Below are positions 24,220-33,048 of a stretch of DNA of 37,957 nucleotides, in pieces. Position 1 is the first letter of the stretch. Each line of letters opens with the position of its first letter. The notes under the pieces are model-generated. The model saw only the letters and a program-made list of their open reading frames with translations. It did not search any database and was not told the origin of the DNA. This DNA is from SZUA-287 sp036397975 (GTDB lineage Bacteria; Bacteroidota; Ignavibacteria; UBA10030; UBA6906), in contig DASWHW010000132.1 of assembly GCA_036397975.1 (NCBI GenBank), forward strand, positions 1 through 37,957, given 5' to 3'. Made by a program: the position numbers and the translations under genes.

Positions 24220-25113
24220 CTACGCTCCTCGCATGCTATTGGTCGTTCCTGTAATCCTAATAAAACGGACAACAGAGATGATCCCGCCGAGGAGACCCAA
24301 CAATAATCCCGCAACGATGACGAACACATAAAACAGCCGGTCAATAACAAGGTACTCGGAAAAGCTGGTAAAAAAATTCGCCGCGTAGGTAATCAGGAAG
24401 TAAAACGCTCCCGCTGCGATAAGCCCACCAATAAGTCCCTGGAGAATTCCTTCGAGCAAGAATGGGGTGCGAATGAACATGAACGTTGCACCGACGAGCT
24501 CCATTGTGCGGATAATTTTTCGCTTGGCGTAAATCGCAAGTCGGATTGTGTTTGCGACGAGGAAAATCGCTGACAACCCGATAATGATCCCGAGACCGAG
24601 GGAGAAGCTATAGACTGTGGACGTTTGCTGATCCAGGACCTCCAGCAGATCTTTTCGATACTCCACCGATTGCACACCTTTCAAAGACTCCAGATCGGTG
24701 CGTATGCGTTGCGCGGCTGCGGATGTCTGATATCCCGTTTTAATGTGGATCTTCAGCGAAGCGGGAAGGGGATTGAAATCAAGCACATCGAGGACGTCCT
24801 CGCCGAATTCTTGCTTGAATACTTTCGCAGCGTCTGACTTGGAAACGTATTCGACCTCTTCCACGCCTTCAATATTTGAAGCATACTTTTGGATCTCCGT
24901 CAGCTCCTTTTTACCAAGCGGTTCCTGCAGGAAGGCCTCCATCTCTACCTTGCTCCGGAGGTACTCAATGAATTTGTTTGCCTGGATTGTGGCGAGACCG
25001 AAGAGTCCCAGGAAGAGGAGCGCGACGCATATGGTGAAAATAGAGACAAAGCTGGAGAGTTTTGTCCTCCGAAAACCTGAAATACTTTCGGAAAGAGTAT
25101 AACCAATGCTCAT
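24220..25113 (-). CDS. ftsX: Cell-division ABC-type permease FtsX
   Basis: A 297-residue membrane protein with one helix near the N-terminus (~22-44), a periplasmic domain (~48-165) and three further helices (~170-285), the FtsX layout. The ending around RTMELVGATFMFIRTPFLLEGILQGLIGG, where MELVGAT precedes the helix, is the most diagnostic segment. FtsX normally works with the ATPase FtsE to activate septal peptidoglycan hydrolases. No ftsE lies nearby; the upstream neighbours are two lipoproteins, so FtsE must be encoded elsewhere. The gene starts 29 bases after a lipoprotein gene and ends 160 bases before sdhC. Confidence 0.92.
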   Translation of the reverse strand: MSIGYTLSESISGFRRTKLSSFVSIFTICVALLFLGLFGLATIQANKFIEYLRSKVEMEAFLQEPLGKKELTEIQKYASNIEGVEEVEYVSKSDAAKVFKQEFGEDVLDVLDFNPLPASLKIHIKTGYQTSAAAQRIRTDLESLKGVQSVEYRKDLLEVLDQQTSTVYSFSLGLGIIIGLSAIFLVANTIRLAIYAKRKIIRTMELVGATFMFIRTPFLLEGILQGLIGGLIAAGAFYFLITYAANFFTSFSEYLVIDRLFYVFVIVAGLLLGLLGGIISVVRFIRITGTTNSMRGA

Positions 25114-25142
25114 AGGGATTACTTTACCTGAAGGTGGAAGTG

Positions 25143-25664
25143 CTAGAAGTTGGATTCATCTCGCCATCGGACAATTTTCCATGGATCGGTCGCGCGATCA
25201 CGTGCGAGCGTGAGGTTGGCGTAACCGGAAGCTCCCAGAACATCGGTCGGATTGAACGTGACCGTCAGGTTGAACCCGCGAACGACATTCACGCTGTTCG
25301 AATCGGCTGTCGTGGAGATGATGTTGTTCCAGACTAAGTCCAGTTTCTGAACATTCTGAAAAAGCTGATGCGTGCGCCGCATATCGTCATCGCGCCCCCA
25401 GGAGACATTAACACTGATGTCGTAATCGAAATAGACGAAGATAAAATTCGGATCAAGAAGCTGACCATAAATCAACGTGTCGCGAAAAGTGTAGGAATTC
25501 TGGAAGCAACGAAAGAATCCTTCAATCGACGTCGGGTCACACGATGAAACAGCAGGTGAGTTGTCCAGTCCCGGTGCAAACGGATTGATACATCCGATGA
25601 AAACTCCCAGAACAGCAACAGCAATAATTCCACTTTGTTGATGAGCAGTGCCGGAGTTCTTCAA
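25143..25664 (-). CDS. Putative lipoprotein, unknown function (paralogue of next upstream gene)
   Basis: A 173-residue product with a signal peptide and lipobox VFIGC (Cys ~25), so probably anchored in the outer or inner membrane facing the periplasm. The rest is a compact domain (CDPTSIEGFFRCFQNSYTF to WKIVRWRDES). The same layout occurs in the upstream gene product (NLRNSIIQQSPDTYIRCF to WAIAEWRDDEE), which suggests a tandem duplication. The fold may be NTF2/SnoaL-like, which is only a guess. The start is TTG (25662-25664), overlapping the TGA of the upstream gene (TTGA), so translation is coupled. FtsX follows, so a division or envelope role is possible. Confidence 0.65.
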   Translation of the reverse strand: MKNSGTAHQQSGIIAVAVLGVFIGCINPFAPGLDNSPAVSSCDPTSIEGFFRCFQNSYTFRDTLIYGQLLDPNFIFVYFDYDISVNVSWGRDDDMRRTHQLFQNVQKLDLVWNNIISTTADSNSVNVVRGFNLTVTFNPTDVLGASGYANLTLARDRATDPWKIVRWRDESNF

Positions 25665-26236
25665 TTTCTAAACTTTCCCCGAAAATCGGTCCACGTGAAC
25701 ACTGTATCAATTTCCTCATCATCCCGCCACTCGGCAATTGCCCAGGTACCGTCGGCTGTGCGACGAAGAACCATTCTCAACCGCCCCCGCGAGGTGTTTG
25801 GAAATGATACGTCATCGTGATCGAATGAGTAAGTGTATCGGGAGGAATATATCGTCGAATCGCCTTGCGGCTCGAACACAACCTCGTCCGTGAAGAGGTT
25901 AGAGAAAAATGGTGCCGCTTTATGGCTAACGAGGTTGCGGAAATAGTTTTCTTCTTCCTGTTTCGTCCAACCGATGAACGCACTCGGAAAACGCGAGGCA
26001 CCCGGAGCGGAGGGGATATACCTGTAGCCACTATCGATGAAGCATCGAATGTATGTATCCGGACTTTGCTGAATGATGGAGTTTCGAAGGTTGTCGATCA
26101 CGAGATTTGCGACCGTGGGTGGAACATAGAAGGATGGAGATTGCGACGGATCTTCCGGGGAGCGGGTTTCAAAAAGCCCACAGCCGCTCGCGAGCGTCAA
26201 CAGTACGCAATATGTGATAGTTCGACTCGTACACAT
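25661..26236 (-). CDS. Putative lipoprotein, unknown function
   Basis: From the ATG at 26236 the product is 191 residues with signal peptide CTSRTITYCVLLTLASGC and lipobox LASGC. A TTG seven codons upstream also keeps the frame. After the Cys comes GLFETRSPEDPSQS, a linker typical of surface lipoproteins, then a domain with NLVIDNLRNSIIQQSPDTYIRCF and ending in WAIAEWRDDEEID. It resembles the downstream 173-residue lipoprotein and is probably its paralogue. The gene begins 24 bases after recR and ends overlapping the next start by 4 bases. No known family recognised. Confidence 0.65.
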   Translation of the reverse strand: MCTSRTITYCVLLTLASGCGLFETRSPEDPSQSPSFYVPPTVANLVIDNLRNSIIQQSPDTYIRCFIDSGYRYIPSAPGASRFPSAFIGWTKQEEENYFRNLVSHKAAPFFSNLFTDEVVFEPQGDSTIYSSRYTYSFDHDDVSFPNTSRGRLRMVLRRTADGTWAIAEWRDDEEIDTVFTWTDFRGKFRN

Positions 26237-26260
26237 GTTCGCTTCAAGCACCCGCAATGC

Positions 26261-26857
26261 CTACAGGGTAACCCGTCCTTCGAGTGCACGGCTCAAGGTG
26301 GCCTCGTCAGCAAATTCCAGGTCTCCACCCATAGGAAGTCCGCGCGCGATGCGAGTGACCCGCACTCCCAACGGTTTGAGAAGTCTCGAAAGGTAAATGG
26401 TGGTTGCTTCTCCTTCGATATTGGGGTTCATCGCGAGAATTACTTCAGTCACCCCGTCAGTCATCCGTGTGAGGAGTTCGTTCACTTTGAGCTCTTCAGG
26501 CCCAATGCCGTCAAGAGGAGAAAGGGCACCCCCAAGAACGTGATAGAGTCCCCGAAATTCATTTGTTCTTTCCAGCGCAATAACATCGTTCGGTTCTTCC
26601 ACAACACAAATCGTTTGACGATCGCGCTTCGCGCTTGAACAGATCGGGCAAGGATCGACTTCAGTAATGTTGGAACACGAAGAGCAATACCTGATCCTGT
26701 CTTTGATGTTCACCAGCGCTTTTGCCATCCGAAGGACATCTTCGCGAGGTTGTTTTAGAATGTAGAGTGCCATCCGTTGGGCGGACTTTTTTCCAACACC
26801 CGGGAGCTGTGAAAACTCCTCCACCAGCTGCTGGAGTGCCTCCGAGGTATACGTCAT
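26261..26857 (-). CDS. recR: Recombination mediator protein RecR
   Basis: A 198-residue protein of the RecFOR pathway that loads RecA on gapped DNA. A helix-hairpin-helix (~15-30, LPGVGKKSAQRMA) is followed by a zinc finger (C58, C61, C70, C73), then the Toprim domain from ICVVEEPNDV (~84) to the conserved LPMGGDLEFADEATLSRALEGR end. Length is standard. The ATG lies 8 bases after ybaB, the usual dnaX-ybaB-recR neighbour, but dnaX is not in the window. Confidence 0.96.
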   Translation of the reverse strand: MTYTSEALQQLVEEFSQLPGVGKKSAQRMALYILKQPREDVLRMAKALVNIKDRIRYCSSCSNITEVDPCPICSSAKRDRQTICVVEEPNDVIALERTNEFRGLYHVLGGALSPLDGIGPEELKVNELLTRMTDGVTEVILAMNPNIEGEATTIYLSRLLKPLGVRVTRIARGLPMGGDLEFADEATLSRALEGRVTL

Positions 26858-26865
26858 AAGCTCGC

Positions 26866-27204
26866 CTACAATCCAGGGATATTCAGGCCCGGGATATTGG
26901 GGAGCATCCCGCTTGTCACTTTGGACATTTCTTCCTTCGCCATTCTCCCTGCATTCTCAAGAGCTTTATTGGCCGCCGCCAGAATGAGGTCTTCCAACAT
27001 ATCCATTTCCTCAGGATTTACTACTTCCTTGTCAATCTTGAGTGAAACAAGCTCCTGTTTTCCATTGACCGTGACCTTCACCATTCCGCCGCCCGATTCG
27101 CCAGTGATTGTTTTCCCTTCGAGTTCTTCTTGGACTTTTGCCACACGCTGCTGCATTTCCTGGATTTGTTTCATCATTCCGGACATATTGGGGAACCCTG
27201 ACAT
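26866..27204 (-). CDS. ybaB: YbaB/EbfC family nucleoid-associated protein
   Basis: A 112-residue DNA-binding protein. The methionine-rich start (SGFPNMSGMMKQIQEMQQRVAKVQEEL) and the middle GESGGGMVKVTVNGKQELVSLKIDKE, followed by DMLEDLILAAANKALENA, define the family. I start at the ATG at 27204, with GAGG ~7 bases upstream. An in-frame ATG at 27237 would add 11 unfamiliar residues. The protein ends PNIPGLNIPGL, typical of the family's flexible tail. It pairs with recR and is transcribed from the promoter at 27250-27278. Confidence 0.94.
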   Translation of the reverse strand: MSGFPNMSGMMKQIQEMQQRVAKVQEELEGKTITGESGGGMVKVTVNGKQELVSLKIDKEVVNPEEMDMLEDLILAAANKALENAGRMAKEEMSKVTSGMLPNIPGLNIPGL

Positions 27205-27249
27205 GAAGACCTCACGTTGGAGAAAGTGGGGAGACATTGAGCTTCAAAA

Positions 27250-27278
27250 AATATATTTGTTTTGCTATGGAAAGTCAA
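27250..27278 (-). promoter_or_regulatory. Promoter of ybaB-recR
   Basis: Minus-strand TTGACT (27273-27278) and TATATT (27250-27255) are exactly 17 bases apart, giving a leader of ~40 bases. It faces away from the uppS promoter, which starts 78 bases beyond. Confidence 0.65.
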
Positions 27279-27355
27279 ACTAACGAGTTGCGGGGTGCCT
27301 CTGCAAGTTGTTTGTGGGGCAATGAGTGAATGAGTGTTGAACGCGTTGACGTTCC

Positions 27356-27384
27356 TTGACTTTCGAGGGAAAATCAATTAGATT
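27356..27384 (+). promoter_or_regulatory. Promoter of the uppS-bamA-lpx cluster
   Basis: TTGACT (27356-27361), spacer 17, TAGATT (27379-27384). Transcription would start near 27391 and give a leader of ~110 bases before the uppS TTG at 27500. The two hexamers and spacing are identical to those before pfkA. Confidence 0.65.
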
Positions 27385-27499
27385 TTGTCTCAACTTTAGA
27401 ACTTCCTCGACGATTTTAGCTCTGACAACACAAACCATTCCGATCCCACCATCGTTCATCAGGTAATGGAAGCGAACACATTTGGGGAGAGAACCATCA

Positions 27500-28342
27500 T
27501 TGCGTAAAGGTCCGCAGAAGGTTACGGGGCAAGACGCGCGTGTGCAGGCGAAGCTGCAAAGCGATGGTGAAATACCCCGGCACATTGCAATTATTATGGA
27601 TGGCAACGGGCGCTGGGCGAAACAGAAGGGGATGCCCAGGATCGCAGGACATCAGGAAGGTGTGGAGTCCGTTCGTGATGCAGTGGAAGCCTGCGGCCAA
27701 CTCGGTGTTCAGTATCTGACCCTCTATGCATTTTCCACCGAGAATTGGAAGCGGCCGCAGGAAGAGGTCTCGCTTCTCATGAGACTCCTTTTGAAAGCTC
27801 TCAAAGATGAAACGGATCGCCTCCACACTAACAATGTTCGCATCCAGGCAATCGGAGAAATCTCTTCTCTTCCGCAGGAGGTTCAGGATGAATTGGCGGA
27901 AGATATCGAAAAGACGAAGGCCAACACCGGGCTGACATTAATTTTGGCACTGAGCTACAGCGGTCGATGGGATATTACCCGGGCAGTGAAGCAGATTCTC
28001 CGCGACGTTCGTTCCGGCGAGTTGAAGAAGGAAGATGTCGATGAGTCATCCGTCGAGCGGTATCTCTCGACAAGCGGCATTCCTGATCCTGACCTTCTTA
28101 TCCGCACGAGCGGCGAGATACGCATCAGCAATTTCCTGCTGTGGCAGCTTGCTTATTCTGAAATTCACATTACTCCAAAATACTGGCCAGCGTTCCGGCG
28201 TGTCGACCTTTACGAGGGGATTCGGGACTACCAAAAAAGAGAGAGGCGGTTTGGCATGGTGAGCGAACAGCTTTCCAGCAAGACAGACACACCATCGTAC
28301 TTTGATCGTGTTATCAGGAGTGTAACGGGCCAGCAGCCATGA
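27500..28342 (+). CDS. uppS: Undecaprenyl diphosphate synthase
   Basis: A 280-residue cis-prenyltransferase that makes the C55 carrier for peptidoglycan and surface sugars. The start is TTG at 27500, with GGGGAGAG 8 bases upstream. An in-frame TTG at 27482 lacks this. Conserved parts: PRHIAIIMDGNGRWA with metal-binding D34, then GHQEGVESVRD, YAFSTENWKRP, and RTSGEIRISNFLLWQLAYSE near 210. The N-terminal ~24 residues are a family-variable extension. Its stop overlaps the bamA ATG by four bases (ATGA), so the two are coupled. Confidence 0.95.
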   Translation: MRKGPQKVTGQDARVQAKLQSDGEIPRHIAIIMDGNGRWAKQKGMPRIAGHQEGVESVRDAVEACGQLGVQYLTLYAFSTENWKRPQEEVSLLMRLLLKALKDETDRLHTNNVRIQAIGEISSLPQEVQDELAEDIEKTKANTGLTLILALSYSGRWDITRAVKQILRDVRSGELKKEDVDESSVERYLSTSGIPDPDLLIRTSGEIRISNFLLWQLAYSEIHITPKYWPAFRRVDLYEGIRDYQKRERRFGMVSEQLSSKTDTPSYFDRVIRSVTGQQP

Positions 28343-30726
28343 AAAACATCTACATTGGTTTTGTTTTTGTGCTGGCCGTGGCGATCAGCATCCCTCACGT
28401 GTATGCCCAAGGGGCGAAGTCCCCCAAGGCGTACAAAGTCCTTGGAATCTCCGTGGAGGGGAACACCCTCGCCGATCCCGCAGCAATCATTTCCAACTCC
28501 GGACTTAAGGTCGGCGACGAGATTCTTCTTCCCGGTGATCAAGTTGCGCAGGCAATCCAGAAGCTATGGAAAGTTAAACTTTTCGAAACTGTAGATATCG
28601 CCGTCGATCGCCAGGTGGGAGACGGGATTTTTCTTCTCATTCGTGTGAAGGAACTTCCCCGGTACGAACGAACGGAGATTTCCGGCAACGACGAGTTTGA
28701 TGAAGACGACATCTTGAAGAAGGTCACCCTCGTTCGGGGACAGGTGCTGCCGCCACAGGATCTTCCAAGGATCAAGAAGAAAATTCAGAAACTGTACAAC
28801 GAAGATGGATATCTTCTCACGGACGTCCGTGTTTCCATCGAGCAATCCGATACGAATAAAAACAGAGCGGTATTAAGGATCGATATTGATGAGGGTCCGG
28901 AGGTTAAGGTTTCTCACATCGATTTCGAAGGGAATACGGCGTATGATGATGGCGATTTACGCGGTGCAATGGATGAGACTACCGAGAATGCCTGGTGGAA
29001 GATTTTTTCGTCCCACAAGTTTGATCGCAAGAAGTACGAAGAGGACAAGAAGCTCATTGTGAAGTTTTACGAAAAGCACGGATACCGCGACGCAGAGATC
29101 GTCCGGGATTCAATTTGGTACAGCGAAGACAAAAGGGAGATGAGTATCCTGATGTCTGTCCATGAGGGTTCTCAGTACAAAATTCGAAATATTGCCTGGG
29201 AAGGGAACACCGTCTACCCAGAAATCGTATTAACCGAGAGGCTTGGGTTTCAAAAAGGCGACGTGTTCAACGCTGAAAAATTCGAACAGAATCTGCGCGG
29301 AAATGAGGCCCAATCTGATGTGTCCTCTCTGTTCCTGGACAACGGTTATTTGGCTTTCAGCCTGGAGCCGGAAGAGACACGCGTGGGGCAGGACAGCATT
29401 GACGTGACGATCAGAGTTTACGAAAGGAATAAGTTTCGCGTGGGGGACGTAACGATCAAAGGAAATACCAAAACGTATGAGAAGGTCATACGACGCGAGT
29501 TGCTCACGGTTCCCGGAGACTACTTCAGTCGCGGTGCGATTATCCGAAGCGTTCGTCAGTTGTCGGTGCTGAATTACTTCAACCCGGAGAAAATCACTCC
29601 CGACGTGAAACCCCTAGACGATGGTGAGACGGTCAATATATCTTACGAAGTCGAAGAAAAGTCAAGCGACAATATCAACGCTTCGGTTGGTTATAGCGGT
29701 GCGTTCGGTTTTACGGGTGCATTGGGTTTCACGATCAATAATTTTTCTATTCGGGAACCATTGCAGGGCGGAGCAGGCCAGATCCTGAATTTCGAATGGC
29801 AATTTGGTGAAGGTTCTCGGTACCGGACTTTTACCATTGGCTTCACGGAACCATGGCTCTTTGATACGCCGACACTCCTTGGCGTTACATTATTTGATAC
29901 GAAGCAGTCGTTTAATTATGTGGTCCAGAATACGGGAGGTTCCGTCCGGGTGGGACGCCGGTTCAAATGGCCTGATATTTACTTCCGGGGAGACTGGATT
30001 CTCAACGCGCAGCATAATGACGTGTCTGTCGCTCCTCCTGGGTTTCTTACCGGCAGATCATCGCAGGTGAGCCTAACGCAGATTATTTCCCGGAACTCTG
30101 TTGACAACCCAATTTTCCCGACAAGCGGATCCAACTTTTCGCTTTCCACGGAAATTGCAGGCGGGCCATTCCTTCCAGGCACGATTGATTTTTTCAAGTG
30201 GATCTTCCAGTCGCAATGGTACATGCCTCTCTTCGGAACGAACAAACTGGCATTGTACCTCGGACTTGAGTATGGGTTCATCACGGATTTTTCGAGACAG
30301 GTCCCAATTCCACCGAACGAACTTTTTTATATGGGCGGAACAGGCCTCGGGTTTATCGCCACTATTCCTCTTCGTGGTTATGACGATCAGACGGTGGGGC
30401 CGCGGGATAGGTTTGGCCGCATCATTCCGGGGAGAACCTACGCAAAGCACACAGCCGAACTTCGCTTTGCAGTCACGCTCAACCCGATTCCGATTTACCT
30501 TTTGGCGTTCGCGGAGCAGGGAAACGTTTTTGAATCATTCAAATACGCAGACTTCGGAAATCTGAAACGCTCTGCTGGATTTGGTGCACGCCTACTTATT
30601 CAGCCCATCGGGCTGCTCGGATTTGATTATGGTTTTGGTTTCGACGATGTTGATGGACCTGGCTCGATTCCCGATGGACAGCCGGATGGATGGCGGTTCC
30701 ATTTCATTTTTGGACGCGGGTTCTAA
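28339..30726 (+). CDS. bamA: Outer-membrane assembly factor BamA
   Basis: A 795-residue Omp85 protein. The signal peptide (~1-23) ends at AFTGF-type small residues (here SIPHVYA then QGAK). It is followed by POTRA domains (~33-430, five by length and repeat pattern, e.g. ISVEGNTLADP, TEISGNDEFDEDD, IDFEGNTAYDDG, IAWEGNTVYPE, VTIKGNTKTYE). The C-terminal 16-strand barrel (~440-795) ends in FIFGRGF with the terminal aromatic residue of the insertion signal. BamA folds beta-barrel proteins into the outer membrane. It starts within the uppS stop. It is followed directly by two Skp-type chaperones that feed it. Confidence 0.95.
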   Translation: MKNIYIGFVFVLAVAISIPHVYAQGAKSPKAYKVLGISVEGNTLADPAAIISNSGLKVGDEILLPGDQVAQAIQKLWKVKLFETVDIAVDRQVGDGIFLLIRVKELPRYERTEISGNDEFDEDDILKKVTLVRGQVLPPQDLPRIKKKIQKLYNEDGYLLTDVRVSIEQSDTNKNRAVLRIDIDEGPEVKVSHIDFEGNTAYDDGDLRGAMDETTENAWWKIFSSHKFDRKKYEEDKKLIVKFYEKHGYRDAEIVRDSIWYSEDKREMSILMSVHEGSQYKIRNIAWEGNTVYPEIVLTERLGFQKGDVFNAEKFEQNLRGNEAQSDVSSLFLDNGYLAFSLEPEETRVGQDSIDVTIRVYERNKFRVGDVTIKGNTKTYEKVIRRELLTVPGDYFSRGAIIRSVRQLSVLNYFNPEKITPDVKPLDDGETVNISYEVEEKSSDNINASVGYSGAFGFTGALGFTINNFSIREPLQGGAGQILNFEWQFGEGSRYRTFTIGFTEPWLFDTPTLLGVTLFDTKQSFNYVVQNTGGSVRVGRRFKWPDIYFRGDWILNAQHNDVSVAPPGFLTGRSSQVSLTQIISRNSVDNPIFPTSGSNFSLSTEIAGGPFLPGTIDFFKWIFQSQWYMPLFGTNKLALYLGLEYGFITDFSRQVPIPPNELFYMGGTGLGFIATIPLRGYDDQTVGPRDRFGRIIPGRTYAKHTAELRFAVTLNPIPIYLLAFAEQGNVFESFKYADFGNLKRSAGFGARLLIQPIGLLGFDYGFGFDDVDGPGSIPDGQPDGWRFHFIFGRGF

Positions 30727-30788
30727 AGATCGAAAAAGCAAAAAATAACAAAAAAGCAATTGCATACTTTAACATTCCAGAGGTTGTA

Positions 30789-31319
30789 GTGAAATACACC
30801 ATTGTTAGCGTTATACTTTTTGTCGGATTTGCATTCGTTTCCTCCGCGAATGCGCAGTCACAAAAGATCGGCTACGTCAACTCCACCAAGATCTTCGCCG
30901 AAATGCCCGAGGCACAAGAGGCGCAGAAGAAAATCGATGCAGCTCAGAAGAGTATCCAAGATGAGTGGGACAAAAGACAGGCGACATTGAAAGCTGCGGT
31001 GGACGAATACCAGAAGAAGGAAAGCCTAATGAACGATTCCGCAAAGAAGGCGGAACAGGAGAAGATTCTCGGCATGCAACAGCAAATGGAAATCTATCGC
31101 CAGGAGAAGCTTGGGAATAACAGTGAGCTTGCAAAGATGCAGGAGACTCTTCTCGAGCCTCTCAAAGAAAAAGTTCTGAAAGCTATCGAGGCTGTGGCGA
31201 AGGCGGAAAAATACACGTTCGTCTTTGATAAGACGGAAACCGTTGCCGTACTACTCTACGGAGAAGCGAGCAATGATCTCACGTTCAAGGTAATCGACAG
31301 GCTGAAACGGGGAAAATGA
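30789..31319 (+). CDS. skp: OmpH/Skp family periplasmic chaperone (copy 1)
   Basis: From the GTG at 30789, with AGAGG 6 bases upstream, the product is 176 residues. A signal peptide (KYTIVSVILFVGFAFVSSANA) is followed by QKIGYVNSTKIFAEMPEAQEAQKKID and a long helical arm (DEWDKRQATLKAAVDEYQKKESL..EKILGMQQQMEIYRQ). It ends in the short beta part YTFVFDKTETVAVLLYGEASNDLT. This is the trimeric, tentacle-like Skp fold that holds unfolded outer-membrane proteins. An in-frame ATG at 30690 would start inside bamA and lacks a signal sequence. Confidence 0.92.
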   Translation: MKYTIVSVILFVGFAFVSSANAQSQKIGYVNSTKIFAEMPEAQEAQKKIDAAQKSIQDEWDKRQATLKAAVDEYQKKESLMNDSAKKAEQEKILGMQQQMEIYRQEKLGNNSELAKMQETLLEPLKEKVLKAIEAVAKAEKYTFVFDKTETVAVLLYGEASNDLTFKVIDRLKRGK

Positions 31320-31407
31320 GAAGAGGGATGGAGGCTCTTTAATTAAGAGTATTATGACTGTTCTCTTTTCAACAATGCGTTTTCATCTCTGACTCTGGGA
31401 GGAAATC

Positions 31408-31926
31408 ATGAAACGAGCGATCCTGGTGCTGCTTGGACTTTTGGTTCCGTGTCTGCTTGTTGCCCAATCGAAAATTGGGCATATCAACTCTGAGGCGATT
31501 CTCAAAGAGCTGCCGGAAGCGATCGATGCGCAGAGGTCGCTGGATGCGATCGTTTCTCAATGGGAAACTGAACTCCAGAAAATGCAGACAGATTGGAAGC
31601 GCAGGTTCGACGACTACGACAAGAAGAAGCTCATTATGACGGATCAGGTGCGGGCTGAAAAAGAACGGGAGTTGCGTGATCTTGATCAGAGCATCGACCA
31701 ATTTCGGAATTCAAAGTTTGGACAGAATGGCGAGTTGTTCCAGAAACAAACCGAAGTGATGAAACCTATCCAAAACAAGATTTTCAAAGTTCTGGAAGAC
31801 TTATCCAAGGAAGACGGCTATGATTATGTGTTTGACAAAAGCGGTGATATCCTTCTTCTGTATGCCAACGAAAAAAACGATCTTACACAAAAAGTTCTAG
31901 TCCGGATGCGAACATTCGGCAAGTAG
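31408..31926 (+). CDS. OmpH/Skp family periplasmic chaperone (copy 2)
   Basis: 172 residues, with GGAGGAA 4 bases before the ATG. A signal peptide (MKRAILVLLGLLVPCLLVA) is followed by QSKIGHINSEAILKELPEA, a long coiled-coil arm (~45-110) and the closing YDYVFDKSGDILLLYANEKNDLT. It is a clear paralogue of copy 1, with the same N-terminal strand and closing motif but a different arm. The two genes are 88 bases apart. The gap holds a small inverted repeat CTCTT..AAGAG and no clear terminator. Divergence suggests different client proteins, or mixed trimers. Confidence 0.92.
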   Translation: MKRAILVLLGLLVPCLLVAQSKIGHINSEAILKELPEAIDAQRSLDAIVSQWETELQKMQTDWKRRFDDYDKKKLIMTDQVRAEKERELRDLDQSIDQFRNSKFGQNGELFQKQTEVMKPIQNKIFKVLEDLSKEDGYDYVFDKSGDILLLYANEKNDLTQKVLVRMRTFGK

Positions 31927-31948
31927 CCGCCATACCCCAGGGATTCGA

Positions 31949-33013
31949 ATGAAACTTCGCGACATTCTTGTACTTCTCGGGGCTCAGTGCGATGGTGATG
32001 AGAACACCGAGATTCAGCGTGTAGCGAAGATTGAGGAGGCGGTCACCGGCGACATCTCATTTGTTGCCAACAAGAAGTATGTGAAGTTTCTCAGCGAGAC
32101 CAAGGCCTCGGCAGTTATCGTTGGTAAAAACATCTCACGGTCATCCTCCATCAACAAGAACACTGTTTTGGTGCATGTGGATGACCCGTATGTTTCCTTT
32201 CTCAAAGTCCTTATTGCGTTCCATCCACCGAAAGATCCTCTTCCGCCCGGAATCCACCCGACCGCGATAATCCCCTCCAGTGCATCCATTGGCACGGAGG
32301 TGAGGGTCGGAGCACATGTCGTGCTTGGCGATGGTTGTGTCATTGGCAACGATGCTCGCCTTTGCCATGGTGTAGTTCTTGGCGACGAAGTTTCCGTCGG
32401 GACCCACACAATTCTCTATCCAAATGTCACAGTCCGTGAAGGCTGCCGTCTTGGTGAAGGCGTTATCATACACTCCGGCACCACCATCGGCAGCGATGGA
32501 TTCGGATTCGCACCAAAGGGAGATGGAACGTATGAAAAGATCCCGCAGGTCGGCGTTGTGGTCATTGAGGATAATGTCGAAATAGGTGCCAATTGTGCCA
32601 TCGACCGCGCGACAATGGGTGAAACACGGATCAAGAAAGGAACCAAGCTGGATAATTTGATCCAGGTTGCGCATAATGTTGTTATTGGCGAGAATACTGT
32701 CATCGCAGCACAAGCCGGAATCTCCGGCAGCACCACAATAGGATCAGGTGCGATGATAGGAGGGCAGGTGGGGATCACTGGACATTTGGAAATTAGCAAC
32801 AACATAAAAATGGGAGCCCAATCGGGCATCCACCGATCGATTCGAGAGTCCGGTGGTACCTATTTCGGGTCTCCGGCTCTTCCACATCGCGAGGCGATGA
32901 AGGTGCATGGCGCGCTCGTTCAACTTCCCGATTTGCGTGCGACTGTAAGAGAATTGGAGACGAAAGTACAAAGCCTGATGCTAGAGATCCAGGCATTGAA
33001 AAAAAAGAAGTAG
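31949..33013 (+). CDS. lpxD: UDP-3-O-acylglucosamine N-acyltransferase LpxD
   Basis: A 354-residue left-handed beta-helix acyltransferase of lipid A synthesis that adds the second hydroxyacyl chain. The N-terminal uridine-binding domain (~1-100, GDISFVANKKYVKFLSETKASAVIV) precedes many hexapeptide repeats (~110-320). The catalytic histidine is H242 in IQVAHNVVIGE, with SDGFGFAPKGDGT before it. The last ~30 residues form a coiled-coil helix (LRATVRELETKVQSLMLEIQALKKKK), somewhat longer than in E. coli. It follows the second skp by 22 bases. Confidence 0.96.
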   Translation: MKLRDILVLLGAQCDGDENTEIQRVAKIEEAVTGDISFVANKKYVKFLSETKASAVIVGKNISRSSSINKNTVLVHVDDPYVSFLKVLIAFHPPKDPLPPGIHPTAIIPSSASIGTEVRVGAHVVLGDGCVIGNDARLCHGVVLGDEVSVGTHTILYPNVTVREGCRLGEGVIIHSGTTIGSDGFGFAPKGDGTYEKIPQVGVVVIEDNVEIGANCAIDRATMGETRIKKGTKLDNLIQVAHNVVIGENTVIAAQAGISGSTTIGSGAMIGGQVGITGHLEISNNIKMGAQSGIHRSIRESGGTYFGSPALPHREAMKVHGALVQLPDLRATVRELETKVQSLMLEIQALKKKK

Positions 33014-33048
33014 ACTGGTTTTGATTTCAATTTTTCTGCGGAGCCATC

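Noticed and set aside
31320..31407. Terminator between the two skp genes
   Set aside because: CTCTT..AAGAG is a 5-bp stem without a following T-run, so it is probably read through.
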